From assembly GCA_016648135.1 (NCBI GenBank), contig JADDOH010000328.1:434001-498000 (forward strand): a stretch of DNA of 64,000 nt. The letters are read 5' to 3'. Positions 46,783 through 59,300 of this stretch are shown here, piece by piece. This DNA comes from Agrypnia vestita (lineage: Eukaryota; Arthropoda; Insecta; Trichoptera; Phryganeidae). Each line of letters begins with the position of its first letter. Position 1 is the first letter of the stretch. Made by a program: the position numbers and the translations under genes. The notes under the pieces were generated by a model. It saw only the letters and a program-made list of their open reading frames with translations. It was not told the origin of the DNA and searched no databases.

Positions 46783-46915
46783 ATACGAAAACACGGAATA
46801 CGTGTCACATCAATACACTTGTACAAATAAAAGAGGACTTTCTAGTATCCTGGAATGGGGCTCAAACCATCGGATCATCAGGCGGGACTCTTAACCACAA
46901 GACCAATAAATCACT
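46783..46915 (-). mobile_element. tRNA-derived SINE
   Basis: The minus strand has TTGGTCTTGTGGTTAAGAGT (A-box region), GATGGTTTGAGCCCC (B-box) and ends in the ACACGTATTCCGTG block shared with 59105-59300 and 62965-63135. The head resembles a tRNA, the body does not. Confidence 0.75.
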
Positions 46916-47029
46916 CGAACAATAATGTAATAGAATAAAAAAATCATTATGCGAACAAGAAAGTATGCTACATCAATATTATGCGAATATAAATTGAGGC
47001 ATAAAAGTGTAAACACGTACTGGGGTCAC

Positions 47030-47360
47030 AAACCACGGCGGCGCGGCGCGAGACGGAGATAACACGGCACAACAATTTTGCCGGACATTTAAAACCGTAC
47101 GGTGTTAGGTCTGGTGAAGTGTCGGTTGGGTTCGGGTCAAATTTCGGTTTGGAGTCCAGGTCAGCCCCGATAGTTAGGGTTTGGTCACCTCGGGGCGACT
47201 ATCGCCATCTGCGGGCGCCCGCCCGCCCCCCCCGCAGGGTTAACCCGCGAGGCCGGCCGCAGCGCCGCGGCATCTCACCTGGGATGTCTTAATCACCCCA
47301 ACAGAGGGAGGGCTCTGGCGGCAGAATCGATGCCGTTGTGGCCCGTGGGCTCGGTTACCC
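47030..47360. promoter_or_regulatory. GC-rich intronic island, candidate enhancer or promoter
   Basis: About 330 bp with CpG-rich stretches (GCCCGCCCGCCCCCCCCGCA near 47217), E-box CACCTG near 47277 and a GGTTAACC palindrome near 47237. No frame with splice sites. It sits in the runt intron, 4.5 kb downstream of the exon. Confidence 0.35.
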
Positions 47361-47439
47361 ACTTTCGCTCAATGTTAATGATAGAACTTCATTTATTTTA
47401 AAGTGGAATAATCCCAGTAGTAATTTTGAAAAAATGTTT

Positions 47440-47948
47440 CATTACTCCCTTTCTTTTAACTCGTAGCTTCTGCTTGTCCGCCGAAAAAACTTTGGATCGA
47501 TTTTTAACCCCTTTTCCGTGATCCGATCGAGCTGAAACTTTGCAGGCAGACTCTTGGCGACGATAAAAATGATCTAACAAATGTTCGTTTAGAAAAATTT
47601 AATTATAGTATGATTTTTGATTTTTCGAAATTTTAACGGTTTTTTCAAATTGGAAACCATACAATTGAGAAAGGAGCCCGACGCGTGGAGAAGGCGAGAA
47701 ACATGTCTAAATTAGTCGGACTCGAGCCATGGATCCGATCATACGGTTTCGCCGACACCGCTCCCCCCTATTATACCAATTATTACGTTTTCAATATTCT
47801 ATAAGTTTTGGATAATAATATACATGGAATAGATTTTCCACATGAATTTAAAGCAAGAGAAATATGTTGATGAATATCAAATTGGAAACAATACAAATGA
47901 GAGAGGGAGTACAATAAAAACTTGGTTTTTATGGGTTAGTTTTTTTTA
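47440..47948 (+). repeat. Dispersed repeat, copy 3
   Basis: TTTGGATCGATTTTTAACC, GAGCTGAAACTTTGC and the GGTTTTTATGGGTTAGTTTT end match 745-1172. The middle (about 47650-47870) is different and longer, so the copy carries an insertion or is from a diverged subfamily. Confidence 0.65.
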
Positions 47949-47984
47949 TTTTGAATTTTTTTAGTCTAACTTACTATATATCAT

Positions 47985-48250
47985 GCTATTTTTCTGCATG
48001 GAAAAGCAGAGAGGATAGAACGCCACATTGTTTTATCTTGGCACACCACCTTTGCTTCGGCTACATTCATACATCTTATCATGCCAGGTCTTTCGCGGAC
48101 GCCCTTTATCCCTACTGCCTTCAATACTCGATTCATATATTTTATTAACAATCCTTTTCTCGGTCATACGTGACCAAACCATCCCATCGATCCTTTCGTT
48201 ATTCTATGTACCACGCTTCAGCCAGTATTATACACACTTTTTATTTTAAG
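47985..48250 (-). pseudogene. LINE reverse transcriptase tail remnant
   Basis: The minus strand reads GWFGHV, KYMNRVLKAVGIKGVRER, MNVAEAKVVCQDKTMW and RSILSAFP in order, matching the end of insect LINE proteins (RWFGHVERM, RVEG..GRGR, MNVDEA..VCRDR..W). It is related to 16230-16510. Plus-strand ORFs are antisense. Confidence 0.6.
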
Positions 48251-49139
48251 TCAATACAACAAATATTACCGGAGTTCTAAGAATTTTAAGAAAGCATTTT
48301 ATCGCGGTTTAAACACATAAAACTTTTAACGCGTTTTACTCAAAATCACGTTTCCCAAAGCGGTGACCTAAATATCTCTAAAATCTTTATTATTTCTTAC
48401 TTTACGAGTAAATTAGTACTGTATGAAGATTTTTTTAGGAATATTTTTTTTTATTCTACAAAACGAGTCTCTTTTAAGTTGAAAATCAATATTTTCACTT
48501 TGAGCCTTTGCCTTTTTTTAGCAAATACATATTTTTCAAAATTCTTCGATGTATTGCTTGCCCAACGTAACTTGGCGTGCGGCGAATTTTGAACTAAAAC
48601 CCGCCCCGCCCGCACCCGGCGGTAACCCCTCGCCCTGTCATTCAGTTCATTCTCGTCTTTGAGCGCGAGCTGTGTCATCTTGATTACCAATATACACTGA
48701 ATTATTATGTCCAAAACATCCTAAACAGTCCGGGATGGTGCAAGAACAATTGCCAATGAAGTATTAAAGTTTTGCGAAGCTGAAAAAGCCAATAATGGAC
48801 CGATATTACCATCTGACTGTTTGACAGATAGAACGGCCGCCATTACTGCATGGTTTCTTTAGTGCTGCCCGAACAAATTTCCTTAATTAATACGATACCG
48901 GTCACCGGACATTCTGTATTGTGTAATAAATTTACACCCTGACAACTTCTGTTACGCGACAGCGACGCCCTCCCTCGTACGCCTAGTTATAGTGGTACGT
49001 CTATACTACCCGCTCATGTAAGATATGCCGTAAGATATGCCTAATATAATAACGTATTTCGTTTTTTCTTTCAAAGGATCTAAGTCCGAACAGAAGAACC
49101 GGTTTTTTCAAAGGCAATTTGCGTTAAATGATTGAGTTT
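48251..49139. other. Intron sequence with GC-richer patches
   Basis: Patches at about 48585-48700 (CCCGCCCGCACCCGGCGG) and 48940-49010 (TTACGCGACAGCGACGCCCT, shared in part with 15730). No frame or splice sites; possibly regulatory. Confidence 0.25.
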
Positions 49140-49640
49140 TCTTTTTGAAAGATGATGAATGATCTTATTACATGTTTTCTTCTTGTGCAGTAATCATGTT
49201 CATATAAGGTTTTTTCATTTTTTTCTGGATTCGAAGGTATTGCGTCTTTTAATAATTCTATATGCAATAAACAGAAATACACTAAATCAAATCATGATCT
49301 GTCTGATTGTCATAATTTGTATTTTATCAAGCAAAATGTTAATCTTGTGTTTCGATTTCTGTTTAGCATAATTCTCAAAGCTTTATTTTGAAGAATCATT
49401 AACTTTTTTTTTTCTTCTCAATTAGCAAGGAATAGTATACTGTTTCAGTATTTGATAAGAGGGGCTATTATTTCGTAGAAATATATATTTTGCAAAATTC
49501 TGTTTTGATGATTCATCTCAAAAATAAAGTCTTTTTGCTATTTTTTTAATTGCATATTATGTGTGCAAAGAAAGGTTTGGTTTATGGCCAATGAGTACTT
49601 TATATCGGTTTCTTCTTTAAATATGGCCTGATAAAAGATT
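49140..49640 (-). pseudogene. Jockey-like LINE remnant
   Basis: The minus strand reads an ILQNIYFYEIIAPLI segment and then LMILQNKALRIMLNRNRNTR, resembling the YGIIVWGN....LLQKKAIRII block of Jockey-group polymerases. Later frames include YEHDYCTRRK. Several stops. The match is moderate. Confidence 0.4.
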
Positions 49641-50924
49641 AGAGGAATTTTCTAAATTGATAATTTATTTTTATTTATTCATAAATATTCATTTTTTACC
49701 TGATATAATATTATACATGCCGCAGTGCTGTTTTTCAATCTTCGAAGAACCTTTGGAACACAATTTTCGGTATGGAGTTTAGCTGCTTCACAGTTTTTTC
49801 TTTATCGTCTCAATATTGGCAAAATTTTATTTGAAAGCAAGTATAATAAAAATCATGAAATAAAATTATTAAAAAATGTGTATTAGATAAAACTAAGTTT
49901 TTTACCCTATATCATGTATTTTTAATTAATCAAGCTGTATTTTTGTCGAATATATTTAGTAAAAAGTAATAATTTGTCACCATTATTAGATATATCGCAA
50001 GATATTACAGTGCTTACTTAGGGAGGGTTATTTAATCAGTAGCAATAGTTAGAGTTAAGAAAAAAAACAAATATTTTTGCAAAAAATGGTTGTGAGATTG
50101 AATAAAAATGCACAAATCCATGATTGAACAAACCGGTCCTTAACATGTCAGAAGTAGCAGCGTGGATACACGGCGTCTTTCAAAATGTTTTGTATTTCAA
50201 AGTCATTTTGAAGTCTATGTAAAATAATAGCCTAAATAAAACGCACCTTTATAAAAATATTATTTTTTATAGCATTAACTTCTAACGCAGGTTTCGTTTA
50301 TATATTTAGCTGGATATCGGTTGAATAAATATATTATGTTGCAAAGTGAATAAATAAGTAAAAATTAAGAATTGCAATTTTTTTACAAATCGATGTCTTC
50401 TCTAAAAAATGCATTAGTGAATTAACTAGTAAGAATTTATTTATTGAAAAAAAATACATCTATACAAAACAAAAATATTTTTTTACAAAAAAATTAAATA
50501 ATGTATAATAAGAGACTTATTTATTATAGATAGGTTTTTGTGCTACTAATGCATCGATGCAAATTATTAAATTGTGAAATATTTCTCACAATATAGGGTA
50601 TGTACGTGATCTCTAATAATAATTTTCCTCACGATCTTGCATTATTTTCACATAATAGCCTTTTTTTCTTCGGGATCAAGCGGGATAATATGTTGTTCAT
50701 GGTCTTCTGTATTATTATATCATTAATCTGTTGGCACGTTATTCTCCACTTAATATTTTACAGCATTTTGCGCACCGGAGAAAATTTTACATTTTAAGGT
50801 CGACCTTTAAATACGATCTTACTGTAGTTTCTTTATTTTTTTTTCAAGAAATAAAAATACAGTATTTATTTTGATTTCTTAAAATATTAAAATTTCAAAA
50901 TTTAAAGTATTTATGGTAAACTCG
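49641..50924. other. runt intron, AT-rich
   Basis: No exon or recognisable repeat. The 65-codon ORF at 50600-50797 is hydrophobic from AT-rich DNA and unsupported. Confidence 0.4.
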
Positions 50925-51095
50925 TTTGTTGATACGATGGTAAGGACGCTTGCATTGTGATTCAGTGCTCTCGGGTTTGAGTCTCATTCTTAATAAAGAA
51001 GCAAGTTTGTCATAGTTTCGTAGCACAGTTATTTAAGTTTGTTTGAAAATAGCAAGAATATTGGAGTGACACGCATTCCTTTTATAATTATTATT
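50925..51095 (+). mobile_element. tRNA-derived SINE
   Basis: GATACGATGGTAAGGACGC head, GGGTTTGAGTCTC B-box near 50973, then a body with GTTTGAAAATAGCAAGAATA and GTGACACGCATTCC, shared with 62965-63135. No A-rich tail remains. Confidence 0.65.
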
Positions 51096-52124
51096 TTTAA
51101 TGAATATCATTTAATCCGTAGGTATTTACTTACTAACGTGATCGATACCACTTACTATCGCCACACTCCTCTTGTGTATCTCGTCGAAAGATGTATCTCC
51201 TCCGTGTGTGTTTGTAACATGAATTTATAGCTTTAAGTTTTTAAAATTATATTATATGAATTAGAATTTATATTTATAGTGCTTTTATAAAAAAATTAAT
51301 AATAATCATGGTGTATATTGTATTTTTACTATTACTGCTCGATTATCGCAAATTTAATAAAATATTGAGCAGTATACCTACCTATCACAAGTTTTCATTG
51401 TTTATTACTAATGAGACTTTTGTTCAATTTCGTATTAGTTATTTTGAAGCACATATACAAAATTAATAATGCATTCATTAATTGTAAGGGTATTTTCAAT
51501 TATTGCATGAAATGAGCAATTGGTAAATATTATTTTTCTTGCAAGATATTCATATCAATCCATTGTGAAAGTGTTCCGATTCCCTTTAAATATTAAATAC
51601 ACACTGTCAAAAACTGCGAAAACATATGGGGAAATTAAATATATTTTACAAAAATGAAAATCTAATATTTTCTAAACTAAATAATGCAATTTTTCATACT
51701 CCTCATTCTCATCTATTATGCATAAAACACTAACCTTCTGCTTCAACAAATAAAATATTTGTGTACACTAATAATAATACCTTAAATCTGTCTCGAGACA
51801 GGTGTTCCTCTAGTAGGGTGGACATGGGCTTATCAAGTTATTAGGTTATATAAATTACATATCAATATAAAAAGTATTATGAATTTTTTGACTGCATATA
51901 ATTTTTTTACTGCAAGATATTTTCGAAGTTGAATGTTACTGATATTTATCAATGTGTATTTTATATTTCTTGCGTAATCTATGAGATGTAATCTAATGCG
52001 TAGTAAATAATGTTAGTAAATAGTACCAAATAATTTAAAATAAGCGATTGTTCTTATAAACGACATATTTTGTTTTCTACTACACAGATATACAGAGCGG
52101 TACGACGCGGCTTAATATTATATC
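51096..52124. other. runt intron, AT-rich
   Basis: Nothing recognised. Confidence 0.4.
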
Positions 52125-52210
52125 CATATATTAATAATATATAAAGGCGTAATATTAGTAATATACATATATTAATGATATATGTAGGCGTAATATTATA
52201 TCTACGTAAT
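52125..52210. repeat. Short AT-rich duplicated block
   Basis: AGGCGTAATATTA occurs at about 52145 and 52187, with palindromic ATATTAAT/ATTAATAT between. A two-unit tandem of about 40-50 bases. Confidence 0.55.
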
Positions 52211-52567
52211 CCTACTAATGCCAGGCAGGATAGTCCGAGACCAGATTCAAGGCTCCGGAATAGAGGTGAATATCTAGAATTGAATATTGGTTGGTAATAT
52301 AATACACCAATATTATTTTTTTCCCCGAATTCCATTTTTCACACGTAAAAAAACAGCCGGTTAATAGGCATTTTTCGTTGTTGATTCAAAGTTATTAAAA
52401 CAAATTTAAAGAAATAGGCCAAATACTTGAAAAAATGTGTTAATAACTTCGTTGACATAAATAAATATTATAAATCTAAAATTATACTACGGCGAGTAGG
52501 TAAATGAGCCGTAATAGGGACTTATAGATTTTATACAAATATGCATTCCGAAAACCTACTTTATTAT

Positions 52568-52815
52568 TGTAATAGATCTGAGGGACGTATGTCGCGAAGA
52601 ATGAAAGGGACGGAGCATGAAAGAGAGATCAAATGATTTATAAGGTCGCGCGCATGTCGTTTCCAGGCTTTTTATACCATTATGTCGAGACAGACCTCTG
52701 TTGTTCATTGTAACCTCTGTATAACGTATTGTTGCCACCAATAAATCAAGAGTAACCGACAACTTCTTTTATTGGAATAATCCCGAACTCAAGAGACTAT
52801 AACAAGAACAGCACA
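52568..52815 (+). mobile_element. LTR of a Ty3/gypsy-like element
   Basis: Begins TGTAATAG and ends GCACA (TG...CA). Contains a TTTATA box at 52672-52677 and AATAAA at 52740-52745, in the order U3-R-U5. A primer-binding site follows at once. About 248 bp, usual for insect gypsy-group LTRs. No gag or pol frame follows and no second LTR was found, so the copy is truncated. Confidence 0.6.
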
Positions 52816-52817
52816 AT

Positions 52818-52834
52818 TGGCGCAGCCGCTACCC
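52818..52834 (+). other. Primer-binding site (TGGCGCAGCC)
   Basis: TGGCGCAGCCGCTACCC starts two bases after the LTR end and begins with TGG, complementary to a tRNA CCA tail. The TGGCGCAG start is that of the tRNA-Ser-type sites used by several insect gypsy-group elements. Confidence 0.6.
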
Positions 52835-55383
52835 AGAGTTATCACAATTATGTAACAAACTTTTGACTTTGACCGACACCTTATCATCCAAATAAGTCTG
52901 AAATATCGAGGTTTTCCTGTAAATACCTAAAATTATTTGAATATTTTTTAAGTAATTTTATTTAAGATTTTATGAAGGTGAAGGTATGATGTTACAAATA
53001 TTCCTCATGTTAGTACAAGATTTAAAAATAAATAGAAAAATAATTAAGTTTTTTGCTCTCCCAACATTTAATCCTGTGTACGTTTGAATATCTATACTAC
53101 CACAGTCATAACCACCTCATCTGACAGTGGTTCGAGTTTGGTGAAACCATAAAAGTTCTGGAAGTTCCCCGTCTTTTCCGGACAATACCGGGGAGCTAAG
53201 ATGGTTGAGAGTACTTTTGACCGGTGCCTGTAGAAAACTTTCAATGTAATTTAAGACAGGCGTTAAATGGACGTTTAAGAGTTTTGAATTTGTTTGCTGG
53301 TAAAGAGTTTTGAATTTGTTGTTTTAATCAATATCAGCTTTCATTAAATATAAAGTTGCAATTATATGAAAGCCAGCATTATAGGGTGTAATCAAATATA
53401 AAAAATAATTTGATAGAATAAAAAAGGCAACAATTCGTTTTCTTTTGTGAATGCGTAAAAAACCAATGCCTTACCATTGATGTTATTCTTCAATTCCTCA
53501 ACAAAAAAAGCGTAATATAATACTTTTTTTAAACGCGTCATAGATAGGAACTTGTGCTACCAGGCGCTAGCAGTGAATATATTAAAATGTAATAATTACG
53601 TGAACATATATTTTGGAAAAAAATCGAAATTGAATATTCATCTGACAAGAATATTACGAAATATATATTTTATTTAGATTTTTTCAAAATACGTGTTTAC
53701 GTAACGTCCCTGATAACGACATTTTACTAAGCTAAGCTACATTTCATAAAAATGTATTTGTAAAATAAAATAAAAACTTAAGTTTAAATTATAATAATAT
53801 TACATGCATTTATGAAAGTCGCTTTCTCAGTTTTATTTCAGTGTTTCGGTAAGAATTAAATCATTAAAGATATCGTTATTTTCAAAATTAGCCAGAAAAT
53901 TAAAAATTTGAAAATTCTGTTTATTGCACTGTTTGTAAATAATCAGAAAGATTAACAATTTTCCCATTAATTTTAGATTTTTCATCTTGCATTCAATTTA
54001 TATTAGTGCCGCAAGCCTTAGGAAGGTGCAATAGTAATAGTACAAGTATTGTCCGATAACTTAGCTGTCGGTCTCAAATTATCTAGCAACGTGCATGCAA
54101 TTCTTCAATTTTATTATTTAAAAAAATAAAATGTTTTTTTAATAATCTGTAGGTCCATAACGTTTTCAAGGGTAAAAATTAATTAATGTGTGTTCACGGC
54201 TATCGAAAAATGAAAAAATATCATATTCTTGTACAGTTCTGTACATATTGCGGTGAAGGGATTCTTAGTGGAAGAAAGTGTTCCATAATTTATTTAATTC
54301 AAGAAGCGCATTGTTTCTACTTTGGTGCTAAAATTGGTCACCAGGACAAAATTACTTGCCACCTTGAGACAAACAACTTTTTGGCAAAGAAAATAAACAA
54401 ATTAATATTATGTTAAACTTGTCTTGCTCTCTCATTTGGTCTTATTTCCAAACATCTGAGGGGTGCTAAGTCACGTACAAGGGGTTCGCTTCCAACAAGA
54501 CATGGAAAAACGCTATCAGAGCAAGTGCAAAGTTTCAATGCTGGCAGATTGTTAATGGGTTATTACTAGAGATCTTGCAGAGCCAGAATATAAACGGGGA
54601 GCAAAAAAGTGACGTCCACATTTAGAAGTAGAATAAACAATGGATGATTTTTATTATTTTTGTAAAAAAAGAAAATAATGTCAAGAGATTTAAAAATAAG
54701 AGAACTGCACATATTTGACGACACTTTGGACATTTTAGAATACATATCGGTAGTAAATGCGGCTGTATTCACGAAATTCCCAGAACAAAACTCACGAACC
54801 TTGTATAAACGGCAGCGGCATCACCAGTCTAAAAATAAATTATATATATAAGTCTCTCTGGAACGTAGCTTTTTATATGAGTCTATTGTGTATTGTGTAT
54901 TAAGTGCTCGAGCTTTAGGAAAAATAACCGATTTGTTTATCTATCATGGATTTATAAAAATGTACGAGGTCTTAAACCTAGAAAAAATATCATTGTTCCG
55001 AAGGGAGAAGGCAGACATAGTTAGGTATCTAGGGTTTCTCAGCGCTTAATTTGGCAAAATATTGTAAAATAACTGGCTATTTTTGTGTAAAGTGGTCACT
55101 CAATATTTTAAGTATCGTTTGCAATGATAATTATTATTATTGGCCCACTAATAAATCAGCGAATTAAAATAAAATATTTCAAAGAGTCATTTAATCTACT
55201 TTTCCCCATTTGGGGTGGGGGTAAAGGGGGGCAAATGGGTACTTATAAAATCAATTAGTTAATTAATTTAGTTTACATATGTATTTGTACATTGAGTTAT
55301 AAATGTCTATATATATATATATGCATTATGAATAGGTTATTTTTCGGAAACTTCGCGGATTTGTAAAAATATTTTATTTTTGT
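52835..55383. other. runt intron, AT-rich
   Basis: No exon recognised. A weak relative of the hAT-like MITE may lie at 53561-53720 (CCAGGCGCTAGCAGTGAA; TATTTTGGAAAAAA). Short ORFs at 54186-54772 are unsupported. Confidence 0.35.
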
Positions 55384-55421
55384 GCTATATTTCGGTTACA
55401 CTGGGATAACCATTCTCAAGC
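55384..55421 (-). repeat. Stem-GAAA motif in a repeat
   Basis: On the minus strand CTTGAGAAT, a 5-bp hairpin GGTTA/TAACC and CGAAATAT. The layout parallels the CTGAYGA-stem-GAAA motifs in this window, but the first box departs from the hammerhead consensus. Confidence 0.35.
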
Positions 55422-55589
55422 TGGTCTCTCTGATAGTTGAAAGATAACTTATCAGTTATCATTTTGTCACCATTATTTTATAGAAAATTGATAATGTCTC
55501 TCTACCGAACACCTATACTTAATTTTGTCATATAACGTTAATATTTGCGCATATCTCAAGTCATCTTCAAAACATTCAGTAGCTTAAAG

Positions 55590-55975
55590 GTTCAAAGAGG
55601 ATTGAATATAAGTTGTGCTTCACAATATTCAAGGCTATTCACAACATGGCCCCTCCATATATTACCAAATTTCGCATTCTATTTGCCGCAAATAATAGAC
55701 AACTAACATTTAAAAGTAGATTAATTGAAGTAATCGCGTCCACAAAACTAATTTTGGTGACCGTGCTTTTGCGTGGCTGGAAAAAAGTTATGGAATAAAG
55801 TAGCAAACTAAGCGAGATAAATAGACGGCATAGTTATTTGAACAACCATACAAAAAATTGTAAAATGTACCTAGTGTTTCCACTCCTATGTACTACGCGA
55901 AAACACCTTATTTTACCTGGTCTACTCAACGCGCTATATAAATCATCAAAATATAAATAAATAAATTATGGCTTG
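55590..55975 (+). pseudogene. CR1/L2-type LINE C-terminal remnant
   Basis: The plus strand reads TIFKAIHNMAPPYITKF, RQLTFKSRLIEV, then FGDRAFAWL-like sequence across a frameshift and LWNKV-like sequence, matching K.F.ALHG.AP.YL, R.LRS, G.RAFS...P.LWN. The CAACGCGCTATATAAATCAT 3' signature follows at about 55928. Confidence 0.6.
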
Positions 55976-56149
55976 TACGAATTAACAATGGAAACTTATA
56001 TAATCTTATAGAAAAAAATAATGCAAACAAGCGTTCAACAAGAAACTCTTCGGTTAAATTCCCATTACAATTAACCATTTTAGGTTGAGTAATAATGATG
56101 TTTGTTTAATTATCTATATATATAATCTTCAAGTCAAGTCGTAATCCAC

Positions 56150-56450
56150 TTACCAAGAATTCCATGAAGTGGCACATTGCATTACGACGTCAACCCTCGT
56201 TCATAACTCACTTCGGCCAGCCTTCCTTCTCGCTCATCTCGACGCGTATATTACATGTTAAGCGTCTTGATTAAGGCTATCATCATCAGATATGGGCAGC
56301 GCCCCACCGCGGCGCCGTGACGGGTGACATCCCTCCCCCTCCCCCTCCCGCCCGGCACTGCATGCGCCTGACACCTGTCACAGGAATATTCCCCGATACA
56401 GTCCGGGAGTGTATTTACAAACCTTCCTTCGATAATTCCCACTAGTCGGT
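56150..56450. promoter_or_regulatory. GC-rich intronic island, candidate enhancer
   Basis: Sharp composition change. Contains GACACCTGTCAC (E-box CACCTG within a near palindrome, about 56370) and CCCCCTCCCCCTCCCGCC near 56335. No coding frame; the 63-codon minus-strand ORF is chance. Confidence 0.3.
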
Positions 56451-56657
56451 TGTTTTACACTTTTTATGGAGCAAGCCATTCAGTTTTGGCATTTGGATTC
56501 AAATATTTTGTCAAAATATAAAATTCATTCTAGGTGTCTATTTATAGGTATTTCCTGTGCTGTTAACTCCGACGATTTCCATTAAATTTGAAAAAAAAAG
56601 ATTTTTATATTATATTGGTTTCGGTTTTCGTTATTTTCATCAACAGTTTTAATTTAA

Positions 56658-56960
56658 TTAAGATAAATGATATAAATTCACAGAGACGAAACCAAATACG
56701 TGTTTGGAAATCTTTAAAGGGTGTCTCAGGGCTTATTATCTGTATAAGCTGGCTTAAGTTATCACTTTACACAATGAGACGTTCACCAATTCCACGTAAG
56801 AACATCCACACATAAAATTTTAAGTCGTATTGTAAATATGTTTTAAATCGGTTTCTTTTACATATTCGAATGGACTATGCTTGACATCTATGACATATTA
56901 TACATAGATTTCGCAGATGGTAATGGTTTTTTCATATTTTTAAAATTTTTTCATTTTTTT
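56658..56960 (+). mobile_element. TTAA-family single-arm copy
   Basis: Starts at TTAA, then TCACAGAGACGAAACC, GGCTTAAGTTATCACTTTAC and ACGTTCACCAATTCCAC, in the same order as the left arm of 19042-19650, followed by the ACATAGATTTCGCAGATGGT block shared with 35171-35370. Confidence 0.6.
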
Positions 56961-57899
56961 TATAATATGAACTATCTATGTACCTAATATCAAAATTTTT
57001 ACATTTTTATACTTGTTCGATCCATTTTTTAAATGTATTCCAAATAATAACCAGTTGTATTCTCCAATTACATCAATATAAAATTTATCATTACCGGTTG
57101 CATTGTTTATTCATATAATCCACGCAATTTATTGTGAGATATTTATAGTAATTTTAAATGCACATTATAAAATACTTCCTGTTTTCTAAACCTTTAACCA
57201 AGTGGTCTTGCAGCAAGCGGAGTAAGACTGTAAGGAATTGGAATAAAATAAAAATTCAAACACCAGTGTTCTCCAAGTGGCAGTGCCACAATTCATCATT
57301 GACTTTATATATCTGAATGTTCTCAGTGACTATCTGCCTACAGGCATCTCCCTACAGAAATAGTTCTTAACCCTTTTAAGTCAGGCGGCACTTTTGATAA
57401 TAACAAAAAATTGCAGAGCAACATAACCATAGAGTCATTTCACGAAGCACTTGTGTGGTGTATGAGGAGTGCGTAGTGATAGTGTGAAAGAGATGAATGC
57501 ATGCGGTAGGAAGCGGGGGAAACGGGCGACGCCATTCGGGCACTGACGGTCGCACGCAGAGGATTGTTTATAAATAAAGTGATAATTACTGAACAAGATC
57601 GGGTATTCAATTTCTTCCGTATTTCAAAGAAGACTTATCATACTCAGGAAGTGATTATACCACAACTTGCAACTAGCTCGCAGAGTATCGGTTTAAGAGC
57701 CACTGCTGTACTGTTTATTCTACGCGTTTATTCCACCACTATTGTTCTGAGAAATTCATGTGGAAGCTACGCGTGATAAAACAATACGCTTTTGGTGAAT
57801 GAGAATTCATCGGTTGATTGTTTTGAAAATAGGAAATCGGTGAATTCAATACGAAGACTGGCGAAATAACCAGATGAAATTAAAAAAAAGTAAAATGTA
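56961..57899. other. Intron sequence with a mixed-composition patch
   Basis: A GC-richer patch at about 57470-57560 (GGAAGCGGGGGAAACGGGCG). The 70-codon ORF at 57564-57776 has no recognised features. Possibly a decayed element. Confidence 0.3.
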
Positions 57900-58090
57900 T
57901 TTTTAATGAAGGATGGTTTGTAAACAAGCTGCGGGCAGCCCCGTATCTCCCGGCATCCCCGAGCTCCCCACCCGCGCCCTGCCACTCAATTACTATATCG
58001 ATTACACACCGAGCACTGAGCTGCTTGACAGGTGCTCCGTATTAATCTGGACGCTAATCCCCACATGACTGCTTAATTTTTTTATGACTT
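57900..58090. promoter_or_regulatory. Intronic block rich in developmental TF motifs
   Basis: Within 150 bases: forkhead-type GTAAACA (57920-57926), ATCGATTA (57997-58004), E-box CAGGTG (58029-58034) and the bicoid/Otx-type TAATCC (58055-58060), in a GC-richer block with complex sequence. These factors regulate runt-class genes in flies. Enhancer function is inferred. Confidence 0.35.
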
Positions 58091-59104
58091 TTGTTTTAAC
58101 TACTTGTTTGACTTGCGTAGTATTTTGTTAAAAAAGCTTAAAAGCGGGAAACATTAAAAAGGTTAAAAAATAACTATTATAGTAATTAAATACCGTGGAG
58201 TACTTTCTTTTTAATTTTCAATAAACAACGTTATGAAATGATTACGAGTATTTAAAGAGCATTAACTAAACTTTTCATTGAACACAAAATATGTAACAAA
58301 ATATAATTAATTGTATTAGCTGGTTAAATAATCAATAAAAATCATCAATTAAGAAAAAAAGAATCAAAAGAAATAGAGTAAATAAATAAATAAATGTGTT
58401 AACTAGTTAAAGAATCGATTAAAAAACAAAATACCATTGAAATCACGATAAAGATTAGTCAAAAAAATATTTTAATTCAAGTGTTTTAATTTTAGAAAGT
58501 AAACTTAGCAGTTGCGATCTACGATTGCATCAAAATTAGGTAGTTAATACTAAATTAGTAGTTAAATGGTGAATTAATAATGTTTTCACGACGTTGGCAT
58601 TTCACTGCCGTGAAAATCTTCCCCTAGCCGAATTCTCCGGCGGTGTTTCGCGCTTTCTTGTGCGTGGAATTCTTTAAGAAAGTCATTTCTTCGAGAAGGG
58701 GGAGGGACTTTTCTTTTTTCTCACGCTCGGTGCGCGTGCGCGAGGAAATTCCGCGAGATATTCTCCCGCTTCAAGACAAACTGCGACATTCTCTGAAATA
58801 TTTGGGAGTGTTTAAGTTAAGGAATATACCTACGGCACATCTTAAAGTGTGTGTTATATTAAGTTTATGGATTTTACAATATTTTACGTCAGATATGAGC
58901 AAAAATTGAAATATATTTAACTAACAAGTAAGAAATCAAATGACATTTTTTAGAAAACAAATTAAATGAATCAATTAGAAAGATGTACACAAAAAAAAAC
59001 CTAACAAAGAAAAGTTTGGACGCAACCGGGATCTGCACCAGGAACTTTTCCTTTCCATAAAATCCTACTATGATTACAAAAACATGTTGAAATACGACTA
59101 TCTA
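58091..59104. other. Intron with GC-rich patch at 58590-58770
   Basis: The patch (GGTGCGCGTGCGCGAGGAAA near 58728) overlaps an 88-codon plus-strand ORF at 58643-58909 without domain or splice support. The rest is AT-rich. Confidence 0.3.
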
Positions 59105-59300
59105 GACGACATTAGAGTAGCTTGTTGGTATAGTATTTTTTTAAATAGAGATGAGAACACGGAATACGTGCCGAAATAATATCTGTACTATTTTCAAACT
59201 ATGGTTAACGCTTGTGCTATGAAAATATGACTAACTTGCTGGTTTCTTGGAATGGGGCTCGAATCACCGACCACTAACTAGATCACTGCGAGAATCAACA
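59105..59300 (-). mobile_element. tRNA-derived SINE, near full length
   Basis: The minus strand: CGCAGTGATCTAGTTAGTGG head, GGTGATTCGAGCCCC B-box (about 59254-59268), body with GGCACGTATTCCGTGTTCTC, and an A-rich 3' end TTTAAAAAAAATAC. Closest relative 62965-63135. Confidence 0.75.
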
